Source: Paenibacillus dendritiformis
GTDB lineage: Bacteria; Bacillota; Bacilli; Paenibacillales; Paenibacillaceae
Assembly (NCBI RefSeq): GCF_021654795.1
Contig: NZ_AP025344.1
Coordinates: forward strand, 3,162,501 to 3,226,500
Length of the DNA: 64,000 nt
Direction: 5' to 3'
Below, one piece after another: positions 8,625 through 17,685 of the stretch (position 1 is the stretch's first letter; every line of letters begins with the position of its first letter). Made by a program: the position numbers and the translations under genes. The notes beneath the pieces are model-generated. The model worked only from the letters and a program-made list of their open reading frames with translations. It was not told the origin of the DNA and did not search any database.

Positions 8625-8649
8625 GCGATCCGCTCCTCTCTGCAAAAGC

Positions 8650-8680
8650 AGGGGGAGATGGACTGGGAGTCTCTCCCCCT
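8650..8680 (-). terminator. Stem-loop between uvrA-like and adenylyltransferase-like genes
   Basis: AGGGGGAGA pairs with TCTCCCCCT across a loop of about 13 bases. On the minus strand it is followed by GCTTTTGC. It lies downstream of the uvrA-like stop and just upstream of the adenylyltransferase-like start, so it may end or attenuate transcription between them. Confidence 0.5.
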
Positions 8681-8854
8681 TCTAATCATTTTACTTCTTA
8701 CTTCAATGCCGCCGCTCGACTTCCTCCCTTGCCCGCTTCACTTTTTTAGAGTAAGCACCGCTTGTCCTCATCGCTGCACAAGGGATAACCGCCAGCATCT
8801 CCCGATGCCGGCGGCACGTCCTCCTTGCCAGGGCCTATCCGGTCCGCCCGCCGG

Positions 8855-11365
8855 TCATTCCGGCGATACACCGCGCTGCAGCGTCCTTAAAAACTGCCCC
8901 GTATGCGATTCCGGGCATGACGCGATGTCCTCCGGCGTTCCCGCGGCTACGATGGTGCCGCCAGCCTCTCCTCCGCCCGGCCCGATATCAATGACCCAAT
9001 CGGAACCCCATATCAGATCGAGGTTATGCTCCACGATGATGACGGTGTTGCCGGCATCGACGAGCCGGTGCAGAAGCACCTCCAGCTGCCGCACATCCTG
9101 GGGGTGCAAGCCTGTGGAGGGCTCATCCAGCACATACAGCGTATGACGCTTCGCCGGACGGCTGAGCTGGGCCGCCAGCTTGAGGCGCTGCGCCTCGCCG
9201 CCGGATAGCGTGCGGACGGACTGCCCCCACTTCAAATACCCGAGCCCGACATCGCAGAGCAGCTTCGTGGCTGCGGTGATTTTCGGAAGATCGCCAAGCA
9301 GCTCCAGGCTTTCTTGAATGGTCATATCGAGCAAATCGGAGATCGAATGCCCTTTGTAGGTGACTTGCAAAATCTCTGCTTTGAATCGCGTCCCGCGGCA
9401 GGAGGGGCACCGCACTTCCAGCTCCGGCAGAAAATGCATGTGCACCGGCACGACCCCGAGCCCTTGGCACGCTTCACAGCGCCCGCCCGCCGTGTTGAAG
9501 GAGAAATGCTTGGCCGTCAGCTTGCGGCCCTTCGCTTCCGGCAATCCGGCATACCAATTCCGCAAGTGCGTGTAGACATCGGTATAGGTGGCGACGTTGG
9601 AACGCTGCATGCGGCCAAGCGGGGACTGATCGACCGTTACCAGCTGGCCGATCGCCTCCCAGCCGGTGATGCCGCCGCAGCCGGAGGGCTGCATGTTCTC
9701 CGGTCCCGAAGCGGCTAACAGCTCGAACAACAGCGTTGATTTCCCGGAGCCCGACACCCCCGTTACCGAGATAAGCGAACCGAGCGGGAATGATGCCGTA
9801 ATCTGTTTCAGGTTGCGCAAATGAGCGTCGCGGACCGTCAGAACCTTGCCATTGCCCGGTCTGCGCCTGAATGGAGCGCGGCGGGCCCCCTCCTCGCGGA
9901 AATAAGCGCCAGTGACGGAATCGGGATTCTGCATCAATTCCTCCAGCGTTCCCTGGCCGATCACTTGTCCCCCGAAGCGGCCGGCTCCCGGCCCCATATC
10001 GATAATATGATCGGCCGCCCGCATCACCTCCTCGTCATGCTCGATGACCAGTACGGTATTCCCCATATCCCGCAGCTGCTTCAGCACCTGAATCAATCCG
10101 CTCGTATCCCGGGGATGGAGGCCGGCAGTAGGCTCGTCCAGAATATAGAGGACGCCGGTCAGTCCCGATCCAAGCGCCGACGCCAGCCTCAGCCTCTGCG
10201 CTTCGCCGCCGGACATCGTGACGACCTGCCGGTTGAGCGTCATATAGCCGAGGCCGACATCGATAATTCGCTTCACGCGCACGGCCATGTCATGAATGAT
10301 GTCATCGACGACGAGCAGCTGATCCGGGGAGAGCCGATCGCGAAGCGCGTTCATCCATGCCATCGCCTCGGCCAGGGGCCAAGAAGTCACGTCGGTAATC
10401 GAAGCGCCGCCGGCCAGGACTAGGCGGCTCTCCTTCTTCAGTCGGGCGCCTTCACAGCCGGGGCACATCTGCTCATGAAAGAATTCGGCGCCGTTGCCGC
10501 CTTTATCCCGGTACCGCCGCCATATTCCCGTGACGACGCCTTCGAACTTGCCCTCCCGGACCGTCTTGGGCGGCTTCACGCCCGGGAAATGTCGGGAGAA
10601 GGCTTCGCTCTCCACCCCGTGATAGAGCAAATCCTTCTGGACCTCGCTATAATCCTTGAGGGGCAGATGTTCGTCGAAGACGAATCCATAATGAGAGGCG
10701 CACGCCTTCAGAATGCTCATGTTGTAATCGACCAGAAAATCATGCCAGAACTTTACCCCGCCGCCGCGCAAGCTCCGTTCCTCATCGAACACGGCCTCCA
10801 TGTCGAGCGTCATCGTATGGCCCAGCCCGTCGCAGACCTCGCACGCGCCTTCCGGCTTGTTGAACGAGAAATGCGACATCGTCAATGCGGCCACGGAATG
10901 TCCGCAATGACGGCAAGCAAGCGCCGTCTGCGATCCGTAGACCTCCTCGTCCTGTATGTCGGCTCCCCGCTCCTCTTCGGCATAGGAAGGGGATACGGCC
11001 GCCCCGCAGGATGGACACGGCCGCTCGCCCGCCTTGGCGAACAGAATGCGAAGCAGCGTATAAATATCCGTTACCGTCCCGATGGTAGACCGGGGGTTGC
11101 GGTTCGTCACATGCTGCCCGACGCTGATCGATGGAGAGAGGCCTTCAATGGAATCCACCTTCGGCTTGCTGATCGAATCGGACACCATCCCCATCGACTC
11201 CATATACTGGCGCTGACATTCCCGCTGCAGCGTATCCATCGCCAAAGTGGACTTGCCGGAACCCGACGGCCCGGTCACGACCACAAGCTTGAACTTCGGA
11301 ATCTCCACCGAAATGTTGTTCAGGTTGTTCTCCCTGGCACCTTTGATTTTCATCTTCCCTTGCAA
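8855..11365 (-). CDS. Short UvrA-like ABC ATPase (UvrA2/DrrC class)
   Basis: An 836-residue relative of the excision-repair damage sensor UvrA, about 100 residues shorter than housekeeping UvrA. There are two ABC ATPase modules: Walker [11 protein letters not shown] near residue 30 and [11 protein letters not shown] later, with signatures [12 protein letters not shown] and [12 protein letters not shown] and Walker [13 protein letters not shown] and [12 protein letters not shown]. Zinc cysteines are present ([27 protein letters not shown]). UvrA2 proteins are linked to tolerance of DNA-binding antibiotics. Start: a TTG at 11365 lies 7 bases after a perfect AAGGAGG, giving [13 protein letters not shown]; the upstream ATG at 11401 has a poor site. 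Confidence 0.85.
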   Translation of the reverse strand: MQGKMKIKGARENNLNNISVEIPKFKLVVVTGPSGSGKSTLAMDTLQRECQRQYMESMGMVSDSISKPKVDSIEGLSPSISVGQHVTNRNPRSTIGTVTDIYTLLRILFAKAGERPCPSCGAAVSPSYAEEERGADIQDEEVYGSQTALACRHCGHSVAALTMSHFSFNKPEGACEVCDGLGHTMTLDMEAVFDEERSLRGGGVKFWHDFLVDYNMSILKACASHYGFVFDEHLPLKDYSEVQKDLLYHGVESEAFSRHFPGVKPPKTVREGKFEGVVTGIWRRYRDKGGNGAEFFHEQMCPGCEGARLKKESRLVLAGGASITDVTSWPLAEAMAWMNALRDRLSPDQLLVVDDIIHDMAVRVKRIIDVGLGYMTLNRQVVTMSGGEAQRLRLASALGSGLTGVLYILDEPTAGLHPRDTSGLIQVLKQLRDMGNTVLVIEHDEEVMRAADHIIDMGPGAGRFGGQVIGQGTLEELMQNPDSVTGAYFREEGARRAPFRRRPGNGKVLTVRDAHLRNLKQITASFPLGSLISVTGVSGSGKSTLLFELLAASGPENMQPSGCGGITGWEAIGQLVTVDQSPLGRMQRSNVATYTDVYTHLRNWYAGLPEAKGRKLTAKHFSFNTAGGRCEACQGLGVVPVHMHFLPELEVRCPSCRGTRFKAEILQVTYKGHSISDLLDMTIQESLELLGDLPKITAATKLLCDVGLGYLKWGQSVRTLSGGEAQRLKLAAQLSRPAKRHTLYVLDEPSTGLHPQDVRQLEVLLHRLVDAGNTVIIVEHNLDLIWGSDWVIDIGPGGGEAGGTIVAAGTPEDIASCPESHTGQFLRTLQRGVSPE

Positions 11366-12469
11366 CCTTATTCCTCCTTGCGCATCGATTTCATTCTCCA
11401 TTCCAGACTTGCGACTCTATTGTACAACGTTCATGCAAGTCCTAAAGTTGAATGAAATCGAGGCCTGCCATGCCGCGGTTTATATGACCTAAGGCTGTCA
11501 ACGCAAGTTTAAGCTTTTGCCATAATGTTGGGGAGAAGGAATCCAGGCAACAAGAGAAGCTGCCTCGGCCATTCAACCCTGCTGCCATGGATCGAGCTGC
11601 CGATAACTGCAAAACTGCATGAATTCCAGGCATGCCAATGAGTTGAAAGGAAAAATGGGCTAAAATGATGTATTTTTGCAGGAAACCCATCAACTAGTAG
11701 CTCAAATAGAGAAAAACCCTGCGTTTACCAGGCTGTTGGAAAACCCCTGTTTTTTGTAAAGGGGTGGAGATGGTCCATTTTCCTCATCCAAACTTTGGCT
11801 CTTAGAGCGTTTTAAATCGATTTTCTCTACCGGGAGAAGAGATCAATCACAAGTAAAAAGCCCCATAGACTACTCATTGGCCTGATTTTACGGGATCCAA
11901 GCGACCGCGTCGGATGCTGGGGGCATCATCGCCTTCAGGAAGCATTATCAGCCTGCTGGAAGCACTATCGGCCTGCTGGAAGCATCGTTGCCTCCCGGGG
12001 CTTGGACGTGCGGAGGAAATTGCTGCTATTTTACAGGAATTTCGGCTTAATGAGTCCACATCCCGAGGAATTGCTGCAAATCTGCATCATTTTAGGCCCT
12101 TTTGCTTCAAGCCGAAACGAAACGGGGAAAATTCCTGTAATTTTGCAGGATTCCCTTTCTGGACTAGTCGTCCATATCGAATTGCTGTATTTATGCAGGA
12201 TTTCGCTTACTGAATAGGAGCGTCTGGAGAAATCGTGGAGTTTTGCGGATTTCGACTGCCGGATGGGCGTGTCCAGGGAAATGGTGCAGTTTTCAGAATG
12301 GTGGAAATATCCATTTCCCTACTCAAAACTTCTTTCTCAACAGCCTGGTTTACGCAGGATTTCCGCCTCCTCCCTTGGGCAAGGCACCGGGGAGGACCAA
12401 CATGCCGCTCCAGGCAAGACGCCGAGCAACGAGAAATGCTTAGGATATCCCTATCCTGCACGTTGCGCC
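11366..12469. other. 1.1 kb non-coding region rich in hairpin repeats
   Basis: No gene is supported here. The left part holds the upstream region of the uvrA-like gene; the rest is occupied by degenerate hairpin repeats (annotated separately) and a short run of near-copies of CAGCCTGCTGGAAGCA at about 11935-11985. The small open frames present lack ribosome binding sites. Confidence 0.6.
11600..12330. repeat. Dispersed hairpin repeat, locus 2 (about 8 degenerate units)
   Basis: This is the largest cluster of the CTGCA-N4-TGCAG unit. Examples with shared flanks are near 11608 (CTGCAAAACTGCATGAATTCC without its first base reads as one half), 11667 (ATGTATTTTTGCAGGAAA), 12021 (TGCTGCTATTTTACAGGAAT), 12072, 12131 (CCTGTAATTTTGCAGGATTC), 12180 (TTGCTGTATTTATGCAGG), 12237 and 12279. 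Units are 60-100 bases apart and are heavily diverged. Confidence 0.55.
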
Positions 12470-13678
12470 TCATAACCCTGAACCGTTGTCCACCTTTCTT
12501 CTCTCCTCAAAAAGGAGAGGAAGCAGCAATACCACTCCGGCAATAATCAGCCCGCCGCTTATCACATACACCGCCAGCAGGGAAAACGCATCCTTCAGAT
12601 AGCCGGACAGGAACATGCCAATCACCATCATCCCCATAAATACAGGCATGATCGCCCCGGATACCCGGCCAATATATGCCCCTTCCGTGCTCCGTACAAT
12701 AAGCGTCTGGATTCCGCTGTGAATGCAAGGGTAAACCAATCCGCTGATTACCAAGAGAACAATGGTCAGCCAGATCATCGTGGACGCGCCTATTCCCATC
12801 GTACAGACGGCGGTGACCAGCAAGCCGAACGTAATCATCAGATGTGGCTTCACCTTTTTGGCAATGCTCATGACGGCAATTCCGCCTGCCAGCATGGCTG
12901 CCCCATTGGTCATCACCAGCCACTGCAGAAATGGTTTCTCCTGTCCCAATTTTTCAATGACAAGAAAGATTTGAAGCGGCTGAGTCAGTCCTGATCCAAA
13001 TCCGACTACCGAAAAAGTCAAGCAAAGGGTCCTTAAGGATGGACTGGACCCGATATAGCGCAGCCCGGCCGTCATCTCTTTCATGAATCCGCCGGTCTCC
13101 CCAGACTTCGGTTCCTCCGCGTCACGGGGAAGCGTCGCTAATACAAGGGAAGACCCCAGGAACAGCGCGGCCGTCAGGATCAGAGACGCTTTAATGCCGA
13201 ACTGTATAAAAATAAACGTGCCGATGAGCGGACCCAAGACCGTAAAAACAGCGACAAGCGTTTGGGACATCGCCATCACGCCCTGGAGTTGTTCAACGGG
13301 TACATGCCGTTTGTACAATTTCATGCCCGAAGGCTGAGAAAATTGGGACAGGCTGGCCGAAATAAATGAGCCGATGAGAAGCGCAGTCCATCCGCCGCCC
13401 ATAAGGGCAAGCAGCACAGCCACCACGGACAAGGCGGACAGCAGATCGCTCCATACCATGGTCCGCTTCGGCCGCCACCGGTCGGCAAAGGTACCTCCGA
13501 TAAGGGCGAAGAGAAAGATCGGCGAAAATTCCGCAACCGAAATCAGGGAGACATATACCGGATTATTGTTCGTCAATTCGGTAACATACAGAAGGACCGC
13601 ATAATTCCGGATCCAAATTCCCAACTGCAGCAGCGCCCGGGAAAAGATAATTGTTCGCACATAACGATTGGAAAACAT
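12470..13678 (-). CDS. MFS transporter (MefA-like exporter)
   Basis: A 402-residue major facilitator with about twelve membrane helices. The loop motif GGTFADRWRPKRTMVWSD after helix 2 is motif A of the MFS_3 exporter group (macrolide or multidrug efflux). The ATG follows one base after the stop of an upstream fragment (TAACATG), and the ribosome binding site AAGGATATGGGG lies inside that fragment, so translation was designed to be coupled to it. The upstream regulator appears decayed, so expression may now be unregulated. The substrate is unknown. Confidence 0.85.
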   Translation of the reverse strand: MFSNRYVRTIIFSRALLQLGIWIRNYAVLLYVTELTNNNPVYVSLISVAEFSPIFLFALIGGTFADRWRPKRTMVWSDLLSALSVVAVLLALMGGGWTALLIGSFISASLSQFSQPSGMKLYKRHVPVEQLQGVMAMSQTLVAVFTVLGPLIGTFIFIQFGIKASLILTAALFLGSSLVLATLPRDAEEPKSGETGGFMKEMTAGLRYIGSSPSLRTLCLTFSVVGFGSGLTQPLQIFLVIEKLGQEKPFLQWLVMTNGAAMLAGGIAVMSIAKKVKPHLMITFGLLVTAVCTMGIGASTMIWLTIVLLVISGLVYPCIHSGIQTLIVRSTEGAYIGRVSGAIMPVFMGMMVIGMFLSGYLKDAFSLLAVYVISGGLIIAGVVLLLPLLFEERRKVDNGSGL

Positions 13679-13679
13679 G

Positions 13680-14157
13680 TTAATACCCCATATCCTTTAC
13701 TAATTTTGATAACGTGCGCAGACGTTCGCCTATCAGCTCATCGTCGTCGCTCAGAGCTTGGCTGAACAGCTTAAGATCTTCATTGATCCCCTCATTGTCA
13801 GTGCATATCGCGACGGTCATGACATCCCCTTGCAGGCCAACCCGGTCGATGACGGGCTCCTGCGGGTCATATACATGCTCCTATTTATGCTTCGCGAAAA
13901 TGGGCCAGGGACCGGCAAATCAGAATGGACATATCAAGAACGCGATGGAGAGGCAGTTCCTCCGATGGCCGTGCCCCTTTGTCTCCCGTGCTTCTCCGTA
14001 CCTTGGCAGAAATGCCGGCTCTCCCCGTTCGGTTCCATTGAGCCAAACCTAAGGAGAGGCCTTTTACATCCGTGTTTCGGGCGAGTCGTCCGTCAAGATG
14101 CTCATCGTTTTCTGACACGACAACAGACTTGTGTTTAAAAGAAGTTGAAATTTTCAT
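13680..14157 (-). pseudogene. Decayed regulator-like gene upstream of MFS exporter
   Basis: An ATG at 14157 with GAGAGGG upstream starts a frame (MKISTSFKHKSVVVSEN) that soon becomes unconvincing and ends at 13885. A different frame then looks protein-like: DVMTVAICTDNEGINEDLKL followed by a helical stretch ending KLVKDMGY, whose TAA is one base before the MFS start. I read this as the two ends of a coupled gene, probably a transcriptional regulator, that lost its middle and its frame. The family is a guess; the stop-start coupling with the exporter is directly visible. Confidence 0.45.
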
Positions 14158-14174
14158 TTTGGTTCCCTCTCTTC

Positions 14175-14206
14175 ATTTACTCAATTACTTATTTACTAAT
14201 TTACTA
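14175..14206. promoter_or_regulatory. Four tandem 8-bp repeats upstream of decayed regulator
   Basis: The plus strand reads ATTTACTC, AATTACTT, ATTTACTA, ATTTACTA without gaps; the minus strand is four (T/A/G)AGTAAAT-like words ending about 10 bases before the GAGAGGG site of the decayed gene. An 8-bp tandem is short for a helical period, but the regularity suggests a regulator-binding or phase-variable tract. Confidence 0.45.
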
Positions 14207-14444
14207 AACTACCGATTCATTCTAACGTGCTTATCATGGCTCGTCAATCTGTTTTTTGCCTAAAAACGTTGGCAGCCGCTTTCACACAAAAGTCATATTT
14301 CGGCCCGCGGCCCTCGTCCTTCGTATGGTATAAAGGAAAATATTGGCGTTCCGATCAAATCCGGAGCGGGATGAAGGTCTCGCAGCGGAAGCGCGGGACG
14401 ACGAGAGGCGCCATCCTACTTATCGCTTGAATGGAGGTCCATAG

Positions 14445-16043
14445 ATGGAAGTCGAAGCTTTTTTAAGACAACAGAACGAAGCGGTGAAGGAGCGGGTGGC
14501 CAAGATTAACGAAATGGGCTGGAAGGTCACCTCTACCGGCGAGCAGGAATGGAATGACCGGCTGGAGCAAGCGCAGAACGAATGGAGCCGTTATTGCGCG
14601 GACACGAAGCAATTCCAGGAAGCCAAGAAGTACCAAGCGCTGCCGAACCTGTCCCCGCTCCAGCGCCGCCAGCTCGATGAGCTGCTCGCCATGTTCGGCA
14701 AACACCAGCTCCATCCGGAGCTTGCCGCCCAATCGGCCGAAATGACCAAAAAACTCGTCGATGCATTCAACAACTACCGACCCGCGCTGGACGGCAAACA
14801 GGTCTCGAACAATGATCTGCGTTCGATACTGGAGAACAGCGCGGATACGGAACTGCGCAAGCGAGCCTGGCTGGCCACCAAGCAGATAGCGGCCCGGGTC
14901 GAGGACCAGCTTCTTGCGCTCGTGGAGCAGCGCAATCGGGAAGCGCGCTCCCTTGGGTACGACAATTACTATCAGATGAGCTATGCGCTGCAGGAGCTGG
15001 ATGTGGAGGAATCATTCGCGATTTTTGCCGAACTGCTGGCGTTAAGCGAGGAGCCGTACAAGTCCGTGAAGCGGGAGATTGACGAAGATACCTGCCGCCG
15101 GTTCGGCATGCGCGGCGGCGAGCTTCGGCCGTGGCATTATACGGATCCTTTTTTCCAGTGCGCCCCGCCCCAAGGCCAATGGAGCATGAACGATGAACTG
15201 CGGGGACGGCGGTTAGAGGATATCGTCCTGAACACGTTCCGCGATATGGGGTTGGAGATCGGCGATATTATGGACGCCAGCGATCTGTATCCGCGCGACA
15301 ATAAATACCCGTTCGGCTATTGCACGAGCATGGGCCGGGAAGGCAAGCCCCGCATCATGATGAGCATCGATGCGAGCGAGTTCTGGCTGAGCGCGATGCT
15401 GCACGAGTTCGGGCATGCGGCGTATGACAAATATATCGATCCGTCGCTGCCGTTCCTGCTGCGCAAGCCCGCCCATACGCTGACGACCGAAGGGATCGCG
15501 ATGCTGTTCGGCAGAATGACGAAGCAGTCCGAGTGGATTAAACGGTACATTTTCGAGAATCGCCCGCATGCCGCCTTCATGCGGGAGGAAGCCTCGATCG
15601 AGCAGGCGCTGCGCCGGGATATGCTGGTCAGCATGCGCTGGTACCTCGTGTTCACCCTGTTCGAGCGCGAGCTGTACGAGCATTCCGGAAGCGGGAAAGA
15701 GCTGAATGAGCGCTGGTGGCAGCTTGTCCAGCGAATTCAGCATCTCCAGCCGCCCGAGCATACCCATTATCCGGACTGGGCGGCGAAGATGCACTTCTCG
15801 CTCGCCCCGGTCAGCTATCAGAATTACATCTTGGGAGAGCTGGCCGCCTCTCAATTGCAGCATTATATCGAGGCCAATATATCGCGGCCTATGTATTCCC
15901 CGGAGACCGGCGCTTATTTGAAAGAGCGCTTCTTCTCCTCCGGCGCGGCGCTGTCCTGGAACGACAAGCTGCGGGAGGCGACGGGAGAGCCGCTCCAGCC
16001 GCGTTATTTCGTCGAGCAGTTCGTCCGCCATTCAGGCGCGTGA
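14445..16043 (+). CDS. M3/M2-type zinc metallopeptidase (oligopeptidase)
   Basis: A 532-residue cytosolic gluzincin. The zinc site is MLHEFGHAAYDK (HExxH) near residue 324 with a downstream Glu in TLTTEGIAMLFGRM. The long helical N-terminal lid (1-200) and an all-helical C-terminal half match M3-family oligopeptidases, which degrade short peptides. There is no signal peptide. It has its own promoter region and is followed by a hairpin at 16058-16089. Substrate preference cannot be inferred. Confidence 0.85.
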   Translation: MEVEAFLRQQNEAVKERVAKINEMGWKVTSTGEQEWNDRLEQAQNEWSRYCADTKQFQEAKKYQALPNLSPLQRRQLDELLAMFGKHQLHPELAAQSAEMTKKLVDAFNNYRPALDGKQVSNNDLRSILENSADTELRKRAWLATKQIAARVEDQLLALVEQRNREARSLGYDNYYQMSYALQELDVEESFAIFAELLALSEEPYKSVKREIDEDTCRRFGMRGGELRPWHYTDPFFQCAPPQGQWSMNDELRGRRLEDIVLNTFRDMGLEIGDIMDASDLYPRDNKYPFGYCTSMGREGKPRIMMSIDASEFWLSAMLHEFGHAAYDKYIDPSLPFLLRKPAHTLTTEGIAMLFGRMTKQSEWIKRYIFENRPHAAFMREEASIEQALRRDMLVSMRWYLVFTLFERELYEHSGSGKELNERWWQLVQRIQHLQPPEHTHYPDWAAKMHFSLAPVSYQNYILGELAASQLQHYIEANISRPMYSPETGAYLKERFFSSGAALSWNDKLREATGEPLQPRYFVEQFVRHSGA

Positions 16044-16057
16044 CGCCTTAACCGAGA

Positions 16058-16089
16058 CAGAGCCTTCATGACGGATCATGAAGGCTCTG
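16058..16089. terminator. Stem-loop between peptidase and azoreductase operon
   Basis: CAGAGCCTTCATGA pairs with TCATGAAGGCTCTG around four bases, between convergent transcripts. The T tract is weak on both sides, but the 14-bp stem is very stable. Confidence 0.65.
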
Positions 16090-16103
16090 CCCATAGTTTG
16101 AGG

Positions 16104-16235
16104 CTAATACATGCGTTGGCAGATTCCCATCTGCGCGACATCTCTTGCTGCCAGCAGGTTGGCGGGCACCGGTTCATCTTCCCTGCTTAGCTTCAGCAGA
16201 AGCCAGAGCAGCGAATCGTCCAGGTAGGCCATCAT
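16104..16235 (-). CDS. 43-residue protein coupled to azoreductase
   Basis: A small open frame 17 bases after the azoreductase stop. It has a very strong AGGAGGAG site about 10 bases before its ATG-ATG start. The product is amphipathic: it begins MMAYLDDSLLWLLLKLSRED and ends with AARDVAQMGICQRMY. I do not recognise a family. The position, coupling and ribosome binding site argue that it is translated. It might be a small membrane-associated or regulatory partner of the enzyme. Confidence 0.6.
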   Translation of the reverse strand: MMAYLDDSLLWLLLKLSREDEPVPANLLAARDVAQMGICQRMY

Positions 16236-16252
16236 CTCTCTACTCACTCCTC

Positions 16253-16879
16253 CTAGAAGGCGGCCGCCGTCTTCATCGCGGCCGCTATGCCTTGGTCAAT
16301 CATGCGCTCCCGATGCTCCGGATATTGATCATGCCCTTCCACGATAACGGTGACGATGTCTTGTATCCCCAACAGCTCCAGATTGTGCCTCATCCAGTTC
16401 ACGGCCATTTCCTGCTCCGCCGCCGGACCCCTGGAATAGACTCCCCCGCGGGCATTCAGCAGCGCGACTTTTTTGTTGCCAAGCATGCCGACAGGACCTT
16501 CGGGCGTGTAACGATACGCGATGCCCGGCTGGCTCACGTAATCGATATACGTATGCAGAACGGCGGGAACCGTCAGATTCCACATCGGAAAAGCAAACAC
16601 GATCTTGTCCGCTGCCACGAACGGGTCCAGCAAACGCATAATGCCGCCGACCGCTTCCCTTTCCGCCGGCGACAACGCTGCTCCTTTACGCCGCTTGGCC
16701 ATGCCGTCCAGCATCACATCGTTGTAATAAGGCAGCTTCTCCCGGTACAAATCAACCTCAATCACCCGATCGGACGGATTGGCTTTCCGGTAAGTATCCA
16801 AAAACGCATGATATAGCTTTACGCTTGCCGATTGTTCGAGGGAACGGCAGTTAGCTTTGACGAATAAGACTTGATTCAT
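16253..16879 (-). CDS. FMN-dependent NADH:quinone reductase/azoreductase (AzoR type)
   Basis: A 208-residue flavodoxin-like protein. Family features are visible: N-terminal strand QVLFVKANCRSLEQSASVKL with the FMN phosphate loop, VFAFPMWNLTVPAVLHTYIDY (PMWN, the flavin-binding signature) and LLNARGGVYSRGP. These enzymes reduce quinones and azo compounds by two electrons and protect against electrophile stress. AAAGGAGAAT precedes ATG 16879, so the longer upstream frame is rejected. The gene is followed at once by the 43-residue open frame. Confidence 0.9.
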   Translation of the reverse strand: MNQVLFVKANCRSLEQSASVKLYHAFLDTYRKANPSDRVIEVDLYREKLPYYNDVMLDGMAKRRKGAALSPAEREAVGGIMRLLDPFVAADKIVFAFPMWNLTVPAVLHTYIDYVSQPGIAYRYTPEGPVGMLGNKKVALLNARGGVYSRGPAAEQEMAVNWMRHNLELLGIQDIVTVIVEGHDQYPEHRERMIDQGIAAAMKTAAAF

Positions 16880-16982
16880 TTGACATTCTCCTTTTGCGCA
16901 TCTCTGTACTTGGGCTTTCATCATCAGCATAACAAGACCCCGGTCGAAGCGCGTCGGGAGGAAGCCGGGGACAAGCCTACTC

Positions 16983-17012
16983 AAAAAGCCCGATCAATGA
17001 TCGGGCTTTTCT
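16983..17012 (-). terminator. Terminator of LuxR-type two-component operon
   Basis: On the minus strand AAAAGCCCGATCA/TGATCGGGCTTTTT forms a near-perfect stem with a T run, 20 bases after the response regulator stop. Confidence 0.85.
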
Positions 17013-17031
17013 GCGACTTTGGATGTAGTTG

Positions 17032-17685
17032 TCACTCTGCCAATCCCTGCTTGACCGCGTATACCGCTGCCTGCGTCCGGGCATTCATTCCGAGCTTGTT
17101 CAACAGATTGCTGACGTGTGTCTTCACGGTCTTCTCCTTAATGTTGAAAGCGGCCGCAATCTCCTTGTTGCTTCGGCCCCGGGCAATCTGCCGCAGCACC
17201 TCCACCTCGCGGCTTGTCAGCCGCTCCAGCGGCGGAACCCCATCCTCCGGCGCATCGTCCTGCTGTGCGGAGAGATGCGACATCAGCTGCTCCGTCACAA
17301 TCGGATGAAGCTTGGCCTGTCCCCGATGAACGTCGATGATGGCTTGAACCAGCTCATTCGGCATAATATCCTTCATGACGTAGCCGTTCGCGCCGGCCTG
17401 GATGGCAGGCACGACGTAATCCTTGTCCGCGAAGGACGTGAGGACGAGCACCTTCGTGTCCGGATGATGCCGGCGGATATGCCGGGTCGCTTCGATGCCG
17501 TTCAACTGCGGCAGCATCAGATCCATGAGCACCACGTCGGGGCGCAGCGCCTCTGCCATCCGGAGCGCGTCAGTGCCGGTCATGGCTTCGCCGACGATGT
17601 CAATATCCGGCTGCATCTTCAAAAAAAAGTGAAGCCCGCGCAGCACGACCGCATGGTCATCCACGAGCAGCACCTTGATCTTCAT
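17032..17685 (-). CDS. NarL/LuxR-family response regulator
   Basis: A 217-residue response regulator. The receiver has the pocket VDDHA, phospho-acceptor Asp in VLMDLMLPQLNG, Thr/Ser region VLTSF and Lys in GYVMKDI. The C-terminal LuxR helix-turn-helix is LTSREVEVLRQIARGRSNKEIAAAFNIKEKTVKTH (positions about 150-190). It resembles LiaR/DegU-type regulators. It overlaps the kinase gene by four bases and is the last gene before a terminator. Confidence 0.9.
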   Translation of the reverse strand: MKIKVLLVDDHAVVLRGLHFFLKMQPDIDIVGEAMTGTDALRMAEALRPDVVLMDLMLPQLNGIEATRHIRRHHPDTKVLVLTSFADKDYVVPAIQAGANGYVMKDIMPNELVQAIIDVHRGQAKLHPIVTEQLMSHLSAQQDDAPEDGVPPLERLTSREVEVLRQIARGRSNKEIAAAFNIKEKTVKTHVSNLLNKLGMNARTQAAVYAVKQGLAE

